DNA of 50,246 bases, taken from positions 1 to 50,246 of the forward strand of contig CADAPG010000004.1 of assembly GCA_902789675.1 (NCBI GenBank), written 5' to 3'. Position 1 is the first letter of the stretch. Every line of letters starts with the position of its first letter. Source of the stretch: an uncultured Eubacteriales bacterium. Its GTDB lineage: Bacteria; Bacillota; Clostridia; Christensenellales; CAG-138. Below, one piece after another: positions 33,091-41,331 of this stretch. A model generated the notes under the pieces. The model saw only the letters and a list, made by a program, of their open reading frames with translations. It made no database searches and was not told the origin of the DNA. Position numbers and translations under genes: made by a program.

Positions 33091-33315
33091 ATGAAAACGT
33101 TAAGAGACGCAAAGATCGGCGAAACGGTCAAGGTCAAAAAGCTCACCGGCGAGGGCGCGGTAAAGCGCCGCATCATGGATATGGGCATCACGAAGGGCAT
33201 TGAGGTCTATGTCCGTAAGGTCGCGCCGCTCGGCGATCCGGTCGAGGTCACGGTGCGCGGGTACGAGCTTTCGCTTCGCAAGGCGGACGCGGAAATGATC
33301 CTGGTAGAGGAATAA
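33091..33315 (+). CDS. feoA: FeoA domain protein (second)
   Basis: A 74-residue FeoA protein of the other subtype, with LTGEGAVKRRIMDMGITKGIEVYV, VAPLGDPVEVTVRGYELSLRKADAEMI. AAAGGAGG lies 6 bases before ATG 33091; the longer frame from 32839 runs through the first feoA in another frame and is not real. It lies 73 bases before feoB, with a hairpin and operator box in between. Confidence 0.92.
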   Translation: MKTLRDAKIGETVKVKKLTGEGAVKRRIMDMGITKGIEVYVRKVAPLGDPVEVTVRGYELSLRKADAEMILVEE

Positions 33316-33326
33316 TACGGAACGAA

Positions 33327-33347
33327 AAGGCAAACGCCTTATTTTTT
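33327..33347 (+). terminator. Weak terminator between feoA and feoB
   Basis: A 5-bp stem AAGGC/GCCTT (33327-33340) and T-run at 33342-33347. The stem is weak, so readthrough into feoB is likely; it may set a lower feoB level. Confidence 0.4.
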
Positions 33348-33357
33348 CAAAGAATGT

Positions 33358-33373
33358 GTTAGCATATGCTAAC
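33358..33373 (+). promoter_or_regulatory. Fourth feo operator, upstream of feoB
   Basis: GTTAGCATATGCTAAC is a perfect 16-bp palindrome, containing the same 14-bp core as the box at 32766. It stands 15 bases before the feoB ATG, close enough to block initiation or elongation into feoB. Confidence 0.8.
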
Positions 33374-33388
33374 GATAGAGGAGGTATT

Positions 33389-35896
33389 ATGAGTATTCGC
33401 ATTGCCCTCGCGGGCAACCCGAACAGCGGCAAAACGACCCTGTTCAACGCGCTGACCGGCTCGAACCAGTTCGTGGGCAACTGGCCGGGCGTTACGGTCG
33501 AAAAGAAGGAAGGCAAGCTGAAAGGTCACAGCGACGTGATCGTCACCGACCTTCCCGGCATCTATTCCCTGTCCCCCTACACCCTCGAGGAAGTCGTTGC
33601 CAGAAACTATCTGATCAACGAACGCCCCGACGCGATTCTGAACATCGTGGACGGTTCGAACCTCGAGCGCAACCTGTATCTCACCACGCAGCTCGTCGAG
33701 CTCGGCATTCCGGTGGTCGTGGCGATCAACATGATGGACGTCGTGAAAAAGAACGGCGACAAGATCGACACCAAACAGCTTTCCGCGCAGATCGGCTGCA
33801 AGATCGTCGAGATCTCCGCGCTGAAGGGCACGGGCATTCAGGAAGCCGCCGAAGAAGCGATCAAGGCGGCGCAGGGCACCAGGACCGTGCCGCAGCATTC
33901 GTTCTCCGGTCCGGTCGAGCATGCGCTTGCGCACATCGAGGAAGCGGTCGTGCACGGACTGCCCGAGGAGCAGCAGCGCTGGTACGCGATCAAGGTCTTT
34001 GAGCGCGACAGCAAGGTCATGGAGCAGCTCGATCTTTCGGAAGCGACGAAGACGCATATCGAGCAGGATATCGCCGCCGCCGAAAAGGAGCTGGACGACG
34101 ACGCGGAAAGCATCATCACCAACGAGCGCTACGTCTGGATCGGCAACGTCATCAAGACCTGCTACAAGAAGAAGGGCGCGGGCAAGCTGTCGACCTCCGA
34201 CAAGATCGACCGCGTCGTGACCAACCGCTGGCTGGGTCTGCCGATCTTTGCGGTCGTCATGTTCCTCGTCTACTGGATCGCGATGGTCGCCGTCGGCGCG
34301 CCCGCAACCGACTGGGCGAACGACGGACTGTTCGGCGACGGCTATCACCTCGTCGGCATCGGCGACAAACAGGCGGAAGAAGCCGCGGACGATTTTGCCG
34401 CAGCCTCCAACGCGCTTGAAGCGTACGGCTTCGAATTCGACACCGAGGACGAAGCGTTCGACGGCGACGCGCTGATCGCGGAGCTCAAGGCGTTCACGAC
34501 CGACGAGAAAACCGCGGTCGTCGAGGTGCAGGACGAGGAGACCCTCGCGCTGTCCGACGTCACCGTATACTTTGACGAAGTCCCCGAGGACGCGGACGAG
34601 GACGTCAACGCGATGTCTTTCAAGGACGCGATCGGCTACTTTGAAGAGAAGGGCTTCGACGAGCCCGATCCCGCCGATTACGGCGTGTGGGTCCCCGGTA
34701 TTCCGGCGCTGCTCGACAAGCTGCTTCTGGACGCCGAGGGCAATCCGAAGGTTCCCGAATGGCTGTACGGGCTGATCATGGACGGCATCGTCGCCGGCGT
34801 CGGCGCGGTGCTCGGCTTTGTGCCGCAGATGCTGGTCCTGTTCCTGATGCTCGCGTTCCTCGAAGCGTGCGGCTACATGGCGCGTATCGCGTTCGTGCTC
34901 GACCGTATCTTCCGCCGGTTCGGTCTTTCCGGCAAGTCCTTTATCCCGATGCTGATCGGCGCAGGCTGCGGCATCCCGGGCATCATGGCGTCGCGAACGA
35001 TTGAAAACGAGCGCGACCGCCGTATGACGATCATGACAACCACGTTCATCCCCTGCGGCGCGAAGCTGCCGTTCATCGCCATGATCGCGGGCGCGATCTT
35101 CCACGGCTCGCCCTGGATCTCCGTCTCCGCGTACTTCATCGGCGCTGCGGCGATCATCGTCTCCGGCATCATGCTGAAGAAGACGAAGATGTTCGCGGGC
35201 GATCCCGCTCCGTTCGTCATGGAGCTGCCTGCGTACCACTGGCCGACCCTCGGCAACGTGCTCCGTTCGATGTGGGAGCGCGGCTGGTCGTTCATCAAGA
35301 AGGCGGGCACGATCATCCTGCTGTCCACGATCGTCATCTGGTTCCTCTCCCGCTTCGGCGTCAATCCCGAAACGCATGCGTTCGGCATGCTCTCGGAGGA
35401 CGCGATCGAGTACTCAATCCTCGGCACTGTCGGCAGAGCCGTCCAGTGGCTGTTTGCACCGCTGGGCTGGGGTGAATGGCGCGCGGTCGTCGCGTCCGTC
35501 ACGGGTCTCGTCGCAAAGGAGAACATCGTCGGCACGATGGGCGTTCTCTACGGCGGCAAGGAAGCCTATGCGGCGCTCGGCGCGGCAATGCCCGGCGTGA
35601 TCGGCTTCTCCTTCCTCGTGTTCAACCTGCTGTGCGCACCGTGCTTCGCCGCGATCGGCGCGATCCGCCGCGAGATGAACAGCGCAAAGTGGACGTGGTT
35701 CGCGATCGGCTATCAGTGCCTGTTCGCCTACGCGATCTCGCTGATGATCTATCAGTTCGGCCGTCTCTTCAGCGGCAGCGTCAGCGTAGTCGGTCTGATC
35801 GCCGCGATCCTCATACTCGGACTGTTCGTCTACATGCTGTTCTTCAAGAAGTACAAGGAAGCGACGACGCTGACCCAGAAGGTCCGCATCAAGTAA
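33389..35896 (+). CDS. feoB: Ferrous iron transporter FeoB with extra acidic loop
   Basis: An 835-residue GTP-gated Fe2+ transporter. The cytoplasmic G domain shows GNPNSGKTT (9-17), DLPG (54-57), NMMD (114-117) and SALKG near 150. The membrane part has the gate motifs GCGIPGIMASRTIENERDRR and TTTFIPCGAKLPF. Between the first membrane helix (about 280-305) and the next (about 460) there is an acidic insert of more than 100 residues rich in Asp and Glu, which would be outside the cell; standard FeoB has only a short loop. ATG 33389 has GAGGAGG 4 bases before it. It is controlled by a palindrome just upstream. Confidence 0.93.
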   Translation: MSIRIALAGNPNSGKTTLFNALTGSNQFVGNWPGVTVEKKEGKLKGHSDVIVTDLPGIYSLSPYTLEEVVARNYLINERPDAILNIVDGSNLERNLYLTTQLVELGIPVVVAINMMDVVKKNGDKIDTKQLSAQIGCKIVEISALKGTGIQEAAEEAIKAAQGTRTVPQHSFSGPVEHALAHIEEAVVHGLPEEQQRWYAIKVFERDSKVMEQLDLSEATKTHIEQDIAAAEKELDDDAESIITNERYVWIGNVIKTCYKKKGAGKLSTSDKIDRVVTNRWLGLPIFAVVMFLVYWIAMVAVGAPATDWANDGLFGDGYHLVGIGDKQAEEAADDFAAASNALEAYGFEFDTEDEAFDGDALIAELKAFTTDEKTAVVEVQDEETLALSDVTVYFDEVPEDADEDVNAMSFKDAIGYFEEKGFDEPDPADYGVWVPGIPALLDKLLLDAEGNPKVPEWLYGLIMDGIVAGVGAVLGFVPQMLVLFLMLAFLEACGYMARIAFVLDRIFRRFGLSGKSFIPMLIGAGCGIPGIMASRTIENERDRRMTIMTTTFIPCGAKLPFIAMIAGAIFHGSPWISVSAYFIGAAAIIVSGIMLKKTKMFAGDPAPFVMELPAYHWPTLGNVLRSMWERGWSFIKKAGTIILLSTIVIWFLSRFGVNPETHAFGMLSEDAIEYSILGTVGRAVQWLFAPLGWGEWRAVVASVTGLVAKENIVGTMGVLYGGKEAYAALGAAMPGVIGFSFLVFNLLCAPCFAAIGAIRREMNSAKWTWFAIGYQCLFAYAISLMIYQFGRLFSGSVSVVGLIAAILILGLFVYMLFFKKYKEATTLTQKVRIK

Positions 35897-35961
35897 GAAT
35901 CCGTGCCGCCGTTCCGGACCGCGGGGCGGCGGCGATTTCACCATCGAAGGGAGTGCGCGAT

Positions 35962-36147
35962 ATGTTTGCATGGATCAAAGCCAATCTTTTGACGATCGGA
36001 ATCCTTCTTGTGCTCGCGGCAGCGGTTTTTGCCATTGTTTTTTCGCTGCTTCGCGACAGGAAAAAGGGTCGCTCCTCCTGCGGCGGCGGATGCGCGCACT
36101 GCCCGATGGCGGGCAGCTGTCACAAGAAAGCTGCCGACGGCAAATGA
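35962..36147 (+). CDS. FeoB-associated Cys-rich membrane protein
   Basis: A 61-residue protein: one membrane helix at about 8-28, a basic stretch, then a Cys-rich tail with SSCGGGCAHCPMAGSCH (four Cys and a His). This small family nearly always follows feoB in Firmicutes and may relay or sense Fe2+ at the transporter. GGGAG lies 9 bases before ATG 35962, 65 bases after the feoB stop. Confidence 0.88.
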   Translation: MFAWIKANLLTIGILLVLAAAVFAIVFSLLRDRKKGRSSCGGGCAHCPMAGSCHKKAADGK

Positions 36148-36165
36148 TCCTCGCGTGATCGACCG

Positions 36166-36200
36166 AAACAAGCCCCGCACGAAGCGGGGCTTGTTTGTTC
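36166..36200 (+). terminator. Terminator of feo operon
   Basis: A perfect 13-bp stem (36166-36178 with 36184-36196), loop ACGAA, with a T-rich right arm and tail (CTTGTTTGTTC). Confidence 0.85.
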
Positions 36201-36234
36201 ATGTGTTTTCCGACGACCGGGACCGTAAAGCGAT

Positions 36235-38742
36235 TCAGTTCGTCTTTCCCGTCAGCACGTTCGACCACTCTCCGAAGTACGTCATGCCTTCGAACTCGTG
36301 ATACGAGCGGATCCGCACATAGTACGTCGTGTTCGCCTTCAGATTCTTCAGCGTCGTCCAGTACGTCTGCGGATCGGCGATCTTGATCACCTGCGCGTTT
36401 TGGGTGAATTTCGCATCGGTCGCGTACTGGATCTGATAGCCGGTGAAGTTCCTGGACGGCTCCCACTTGACCGTCAGCTCCTTGTTGCCCGAGCGGACCT
36501 GCACCAGCTTGCGCGTCGTGATCCGCACGGTCGTTTTCAGTGGTCCGACCATGCCGAGGTTAAAGTTGTCGCCGATGTTGCCGCCGATCGTTGCACCGCT
36601 TACCGGATCGACTCTGCGTGCAAAGTACGCCTTGACGCCGTACTGATAGCGCGAACCTGCATAGACCTTATGAGTATCATCCGAGCCGTCGATCCAGCTT
36701 GTTTCGGTCACGTTATACCAACGCACGAAGTCCGTCCAGCCGTTCGTTTTGCTGCTCCACGCGCGGCGATAGATGACATAGCCTGCAGCGCCTTCGACAG
36801 GCTTCCATGTGATCTTAATGCCGCTCCCGATGTTTTCGACATAGGTTTCCGTCGTCGCGGGCAGATAGATCTTGAACCACCCCTGCGCCGTGCCGGAATA
36901 TGCCCCCTTGAACGTCACGATCACGTAGCCGGTACCGGCGTTCGTATTCTCCCTGTACTCGTAATCATAGTCTGCGGGGTCGATCACGCTGCCGTCCGCG
37001 CTGTTCCTGACCGTGAACCGCGGCGTCTGCGCGCTGCCGTTCGCAATCACATACGGCGTTGCGCCTTTGAATTCCACATCCTCGTCGTTCCACTCCACAA
37101 CGCCGTCGATCGCGGCGATCTCGATGAACGAGAGCTGCACGGTGACGTCCATCGGGCGGTCTTCCTCGTATGCGAAGCCTGTCGAAAAGATATAACGGAA
37201 GCTTTCGACCTGCTGCGGGAAGGTCACAATGCCGGTTTCATCATCCAATCGACAGGTGTCGTCGCAAAGTCTCACGTTCGGAAGCTGCTCCTTCGGCACG
37301 ATCTGCGTCATATCGTATGTATAGATCCCGTTGCAAACGGTTCCCGTCTGATCCGGGATCACCTGCCCGCCGGGGGAAAGAGATTGCATCCCCGGCATAC
37401 CGCGGACATCCAGCCAAGCAAGCCGATTGTCCCTGCAGCCAACCACCCCGATACGCTCGGATTCGCAGATCCGCAATTCGGTCAATGCGTTGCCCGCGCA
37501 TTGCACCTCCCAAAGGCTCGTGTTTCCGGAAAGATCCAGGCGCGTCAGCGCATTGTCGCTGCAGGAAAGGGTATGAAGCTTTGTGTTTGCACCAAGGTCC
37601 AGTTCTGTGAGACGGTTGGAATCGCAGAGAAGATCTTCCAAGTTGATGCATCCTCGGACGTCGATTTCCGTCAAGACGTTCTCGTAGCACCTGATTGTAT
37701 TGATCTGCTCCTTCTCGCCGAGCAGCAGCTTCGTCATGCCGTTCCGGCTGCAGTCCAGATAATAGAGTTCCGGAAGCATCCGCACATCCAGTTCGGCGAT
37801 CCGGTTTCCGTTGCAGCTAAGCTCCGTCAATTTGGTATTGTTCCCGACGTCGAGTGCCGTCAGACGATTATTGCGGCAGACAAGTCTCTGCAGAGCGGGG
37901 TTATTGCCGACGTCCAGTTCGTTCAGCTCCGAATCGGTTAAGATCAGCACCTCGAGCTTCGGATTATTGCTGACGTCGATCGTCCCGAGCGGTGTGTTGC
38001 TGCAGGTCAGCGTCTTCAGTTCGGGATTGCTGCCGACGTCCAGCATGCCGAGCGGATTGCTGTCGCAATGCAGTTCATTGAGCATTTTATTCTTTGCGAC
38101 ATTCAGTTCAGTCAGTTCGTTATCGGCGCAGAGCAGCATTTTGAGTCTGGCATTGCGGGTGACGTCCAGTGCCGACAGCCGATTGCTGCCGCAGCTCAGA
38201 TAATCCAGCAGCGTATTATGTTCAACATCCAGTTCCGTGAGGCGATTCCCGTCGCATTCCAGATGCATCAGATACGGGATCCCGCTGAGATCGACCGTCG
38301 TCATTGTGTTCGTATCGCAATAGAGGGACGTCATCGACAGATTGCTGCCGAGCACCAGCTCCGTGAGATGATTGGCGGTACAGCACAGCATCTTTAGCCT
38401 GCTGTTTCTGCTGACGTCGAGTTCGGTCAGCTGATTGAATCCGCAATCAAGCTCTTCCAGCATGGGAAAGTATTCGATCCCGCGCAGCGATCCGATTTCA
38501 CAGTAATCGCAGGCAATCCGCTTGACAGCGTTGACGTTCTTTTCCGTCATATAATACGAGCCGTCGTTTTCGCGGACGACCGGCAAATGGGTGACGATCC
38601 AGTTCAGAAAAGCTTCGTCCGGAAAGTACTGCCGATCGATCTCCAGATAATGCTCCTCCGCACGTGCCTCATGCGGAAGCACGCCGAAGAGCATGATCAG
38701 ACAGACGAACAGTGACGCGGTCCCCATCCAAAATCTGCGCAT
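36235..38742 (-). CDS. Large secreted leucine-rich repeat/Fn3 protein
   Basis: An 835-residue protein. The signal peptide (1-26, ending HEARA) is followed by a YFPDEAFLNWIV segment typical of clostridial LRR proteins, then about 16 LRR units of 20-22 residues with L-x-x-L-x-C-x-x-N-x-L-T-x-L-D-V (about 70-440). After a linker and a bacterial Ig-like part, at least two Fn3-like modules form the C-terminus (about 600-835), including GIKITWKPVEGAAGYVIYRR and ELTVKWEPS. No LPxTG sorting motif is visible, so attachment is unclear. ATG 38742 is chosen for the GGAG site and signal peptide. Confidence 0.85.
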   Translation of the reverse strand: MRRFWMGTASLFVCLIMLFGVLPHEARAEEHYLEIDRQYFPDEAFLNWIVTHLPVVRENDGSYYMTEKNVNAVKRIACDYCEIGSLRGIEYFPMLEELDCGFNQLTELDVSRNSRLKMLCCTANHLTELVLGSNLSMTSLYCDTNTMTTVDLSGIPYLMHLECDGNRLTELDVEHNTLLDYLSCGSNRLSALDVTRNARLKMLLCADNELTELNVAKNKMLNELHCDSNPLGMLDVGSNPELKTLTCSNTPLGTIDVSNNPKLEVLILTDSELNELDVGNNPALQRLVCRNNRLTALDVGNNTKLTELSCNGNRIAELDVRMLPELYYLDCSRNGMTKLLLGEKEQINTIRCYENVLTEIDVRGCINLEDLLCDSNRLTELDLGANTKLHTLSCSDNALTRLDLSGNTSLWEVQCAGNALTELRICESERIGVVGCRDNRLAWLDVRGMPGMQSLSPGGQVIPDQTGTVCNGIYTYDMTQIVPKEQLPNVRLCDDTCRLDDETGIVTFPQQVESFRYIFSTGFAYEEDRPMDVTVQLSFIEIAAIDGVVEWNDEDVEFKGATPYVIANGSAQTPRFTVRNSADGSVIDPADYDYEYRENTNAGTGYVIVTFKGAYSGTAQGWFKIYLPATTETYVENIGSGIKITWKPVEGAAGYVIYRRAWSSKTNGWTDFVRWYNVTETSWIDGSDDTHKVYAGSRYQYGVKAYFARRVDPVSGATIGGNIGDNFNLGMVGPLKTTVRITTRKLVQVRSGNKELTVKWEPSRNFTGYQIQYATDAKFTQNAQVIKIADPQTYWTTLKNLKANTTYYVRIRSYHEFEGMTYFGEWSNVLTGKTN

Positions 38743-38861
38743 ACCCGTTCTCCTTTCTTCTCTGCCGCTTCTTCTTGTCTTCCATGATACCCTGCGCATG
38801 CGGACGTCTTGTCACAGAACGATGTCGAAACCGTGTCTATTCTGTTACGATACTGTAAACG

Positions 38862-38888
38862 AAAAAGGAGCCGGTTTTCGGCTCCTTT
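38862..38888 (-). terminator. Terminator of rplS
   Basis: A 10-bp stem (38864-38873 with 38879-38888) with a five-base loop, followed on the minus strand by a T-run (38866-38862). It is 13 bases after the rplS stop. Confidence 0.9.
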
Positions 38889-38901
38889 CGCTTCAGAAAA
38901 C

Positions 38902-39258
38902 TTATTTCTTCTCGTCGATGCGCTCGCGGATCTTCGCTGCCTTGCCGCTTCTCTCGCGGAGGTAGAAGAGCTTCGCTCTGCGGACCACGCCGTGACGGAC
39001 GACCTCGATGCGGCCGATGCGCGGGCTGTGGTACGGGAAGGTACGCTCGACGCCGATGCCGTAGGACATACGACGAACGGTAAAGGACTTGCGGATGCCG
39101 CCGCCCTGGATCTTGATGACGATTCCTTCAAAGTTCTGCAATCTTTCACGGTTGCCTTCGACGACCTTCACGAAAACGCGAACGGTATCGCCGACTTCCA
39201 GCTCGGGCAGGTCGCTGCGGAGCTGTTCTTTTTCGAGTTCACGAATGATGTCGGACAT
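38902..39258 (-). CDS. rplS: 50S ribosomal protein L19
   Basis: A 118-residue protein that matches L19 over its whole length ([50 protein letters not shown]). It sits at the 30S-50S interface. GGAG precedes ATG 39258. It has its own promoter at 39340-39368 besides readthrough from trmD, and a leader of about 75 bases, which may hold an L19-type autoregulatory structure. Confidence 0.97.
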   Translation of the reverse strand: MSDIIRELEKEQLRSDLPELEVGDTVRVFVKVVEGNRERLQNFEGIVIKIQGGGIRKSFTVRRMSYGIGVERTFPYHSPRIGRIEVVRHGVVRRAKLFYLRERSGKAAKIRERIDEKK

Positions 39259-39339
39259 GTTTAATTTTTCTCCTTTTCTGTATTGAAACAGGCGTTCACG
39301 ATCAATGCTGTCGGCGGACCGCCCGATGTCGCAAAGCGC

Positions 39340-39368
39340 ATTATATCATAGGTATTGCACGATTGCAA
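39340..39368 (-). promoter_or_regulatory. rplS promoter
   Basis: On the minus strand TTGCAA (39363-39368) and TATAAT (39340-39345) are 17 bases apart, directly after the trmD stop. The leader to 39259 has a small GGCGG/CCGCC hairpin. Confidence 0.75.
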
Positions 39369-39371
39369 GCC

Positions 39372-40073
39372 CTATTTTTGCTTATTTTCCGGATTTTTTC
39401 CGAAGTTTCCCAGGAGGCACGGTCGCACCTTGCGCGTCTTTTCCATCGCCTCTTTGTGCCGCCACTTCTGAATGTTCGCGTGATGCCCGTTCAGGAGGAT
39501 CTCCGGCACGTCAAGCCCCCGGAACGACGCGGGACGCGTGTACTGCGGGTACTCCAATAGCCCGTTCGCGTGCGATTCGTCCTCCGCGCTCTCCTCCGAG
39601 CCGAGGACCCCCGGAATGAAGCGGGAAAGGCAATCTATGAGTACCATCGCGGGCAGCTCGCCCCCGGTCAGCACATAGTCGCCGATGCTGATCTCCTCAT
39701 CGATCAGCGTGTTCACGCGCTCGTCCACGCCCTCGTAATGCCCGCACAGCAGCACAAGCCGGTCGAGCTTAGAAAGTTCCCTGGCGCGTTCGCTCGTCAG
39801 AAGCGTTCCGCGCGGGGTCAGGAGGATCCGGTGCGGATGCTCCTCGCCGCAGACCGCCGCCATGCAGTCGAAGATCGGCTGCGCCATCATCACAAGCCCG
39901 GCTCCCCCGCCGAACGGGTAGTCGTCGGTCTTGCGGTGCTTATTGTCGGCATATGCGCGGATGTCGTGCGTTTCGATCGAAAGCAAGCCGCCTGCCTGCG
40001 CGCGTCCGAGGATGCTTGCTGACATCACGCCTGTGAACATCTCCGGAAACAGGGTCAGAATGTCAATCTTCAA
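39372..40073 (-). CDS. trmD: tRNA (guanine-37-N1)-methyltransferase
   Basis: A 233-residue SPOUT enzyme: DILTLFPEMFTG at the start, DDYPFGGGAGLVMMAQPI, LLCGHYEGVDERV and IGDYVLTGGELPAM, which form the trefoil-knot SAM site. It methylates G37 of tRNAs that read CNN codons to prevent frameshifting. The start is TTG 40073, overlapping rimM by 11 bases, with AAGGAGG 9 bases upstream inside rimM. Confidence 0.97.
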   Translation of the reverse strand: MKIDILTLFPEMFTGVMSASILGRAQAGGLLSIETHDIRAYADNKHRKTDDYPFGGGAGLVMMAQPIFDCMAAVCGEEHPHRILLTPRGTLLTSERARELSKLDRLVLLCGHYEGVDERVNTLIDEEISIGDYVLTGGELPAMVLIDCLSRFIPGVLGSEESAEDESHANGLLEYPQYTRPASFRGLDVPEILLNGHHANIQKWRHKEAMEKTRKVRPCLLGNFGKNPENKQK

Positions 40074-40581
40074 ACAGCCCGACCTCCTTTAAAACCGCGG
40101 CGTCGAACACGATTTTGCCGCTGTCGGTGTCGACCTCCGCAAGCACACGCTTCAGAGCCGGGACCATCAGCTTGCCGTCTGCGATCTCGTAGACGTCGTT
40201 CGCGCCGGTCTCATAGACGTTGGTCAGCTTGCCGTAGGCATTCCCGTCGGTGTCGAACGTTTCGCAGCCGCAAAGATCGGTCACGAAATACGTGTCCTTC
40301 GGCAGCTTCACCCGATGCGCCCGATCCACGCAGAGATACGCGCCGCGAAGCGCGTTCGCCTGTTCCGGCGTTTCCGTGCCTTCGACCGTGAGGATCACGG
40401 CGTCCGGCGCAACGGACGCAACAGAAAGCTGCACGGGGCGCATTTCCCCGTGCAACTCGAGATATGCTTCCGTAAGACCGCGAAAGCGCTTGCTCGAATC
40501 GGTCAGCGGCTCGACCTTGACCGCGCCGTGTACGCCGTGCGGACGCACGATCACGCCGATCCGGTAATACGCTGCGCTCAC
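40063..40581 (-). CDS. rimM: Ribosome maturation factor RimM
   Basis: A 172-residue protein with the RimM N-domain (RIGVIVRPHGVHGAVKVEPLTD) and the C-terminal PRC-barrel (LTNVYETGANDVYEI, LMVPALKRVL). It helps assemble the 30S head around S19. The start is GTG 40581, in a GTGA overlap with the khpA stop, so it is coupled to khpA and in turn overlaps trmD. Confidence 0.95.
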   Translation of the reverse strand: MSAAYYRIGVIVRPHGVHGAVKVEPLTDSSKRFRGLTEAYLELHGEMRPVQLSVASVAPDAVILTVEGTETPEQANALRGAYLCVDRAHRVKLPKDTYFVTDLCGCETFDTDGNAYGKLTNVYETGANDVYEIADGKLMVPALKRVLAEVDTDSGKIVFDAAVLKEVGLFED

Positions 40582-40805
40582 AGAATGTCGACGACGACCT
40601 TCTTCTCGTCGTTGATGGACGCCGCCTTGACGATCGCGCGGATCGCCTTCGCGATGCGTCCCTGCTTGCCGATGACCTTGCCGGTATCCTCGGGGTCGAC
40701 GGAAAGCGTGATGATCACGCTGTCGTCCTCCTCGCGGGTGGTCACGGAGACCGCCTCGGGATGGTCGACCAGGCTCTTTGCGATGAATTCAACCAGCTTG
40801 TCCAT
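40578..40805 (-). CDS. khpA: KH-domain RNA-binding protein KhpA
   Basis: A 75-residue single KH domain with the GxxG loop VIGKQGR and a closing KKVVVDIL (YlqC family). It partners KhpB in RNA binding and cell-division control in Firmicutes. ATG 40805 with a GAGGCGG site is used; the extension to 40889 overlaps rpsP and is rejected. It lies 11 bases after rpsP. Confidence 0.93.
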   Translation of the reverse strand: MDKLVEFIAKSLVDHPEAVSVTTREEDDSVIITLSVDPEDTGKVIGKQGRIAKAIRAIVKAASINDEKKVVVDIL

Positions 40806-40816
40806 AGCCGCCTCGA

Positions 40817-41059
40817 TCAGTCGATCGCGCCCGCCTTCTTCAGAAGGCCGCGAACGGTGTCGGTGGGCTGTGCGCCGTTCTTCATCCACTGCTGCGCGCG
40901 CTCGTTGTCAACCTTCAGCTCAACGGGTTCGCTTGCGGGATTGTAGTAACCGAGCTCCTCCACGAATGCGCCGTCACGCGGTGCGCGGGAGTCCGCAACG
41001 ATGATACGGTAGAAAGGCTGCTTCTTCGCGCCCATTCTTCTCAGTCTGATCTTCAACAT
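40817..41059 (-). CDS. rpsP: 30S ribosomal protein S16
   Basis: An 80-residue S16 protein ([23 protein letters not shown], then ELGYYNP and [20 protein letters not shown]). AAGGAG is 11 bases before ATG. It heads the rpsP-khpA-rimM-trmD run. The 272 bases upstream, to ffh, contain hairpins and a dispersed repeat. Confidence 0.97.
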   Translation of the reverse strand: MLKIRLRRMGAKKQPFYRIIVADSRAPRDGAFVEELGYYNPASEPVELKVDNERAQQWMKNGAQPTDTVRGLLKKAGAID

Positions 41060-41140
41060 GGTTCTGTTTCTCCTTATCCTTTGTTTTCTTTTTTTGATTT
41101 ATATCGAATACGGCACTGCCGTTTTCGTCCGTTTTGCTGC

Positions 41141-41159
41141 GGGCGGATGCGATCCGCCC
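41141..41159. repeat. GC-rich hairpin upstream of rpsP
   Basis: GGGCGGAT-GCG-ATCCGCCC is an 8-bp stem with a three-base loop. A second palindrome, ACGGCA-C-TGCCGT, is at 41110-41122. Either may help to end ffh transcription; no T-run follows on the minus strand. Confidence 0.5.
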
Positions 41160-41173
41160 CTACATCTTACATG

Positions 41174-41280
41174 TGTCATCCTGAGCATGGTACGCGCGGG
41201 GAGCGTGCGATCTGCCTCTGTAACGAAGCGGAAGCGAAGGATCTTTTGGATTCTTCGTCGCTTTGCTTCTCAGAATGACA
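41174..41280. repeat. Dispersed element with TGTCAT inverted ends
   Basis: A 107-base unit with ends TGTCATCCTGAG (41174-41185) and CTCAGAATGACA (41269-41280), inverted repeats with one mismatch. The interior has the same core as the composite repeats (GCATGGTACGCGCGGGGAGCG, split here, then GTAACGAAGCG). It separates ffh from rpsP in an otherwise conserved cluster. Confidence 0.8.
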
Positions 41281-41331
41281 GGACATCGATGCTGTATTGT
41301 ACCGTTTTTCCTTCAATCGGAATGCGCCCGC

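Noticed and set aside
33359..35377. Minus-strand open frame of 672 codons opposite feoB
   Set aside because: Shadow frame; feoB on the other strand has all family motifs.
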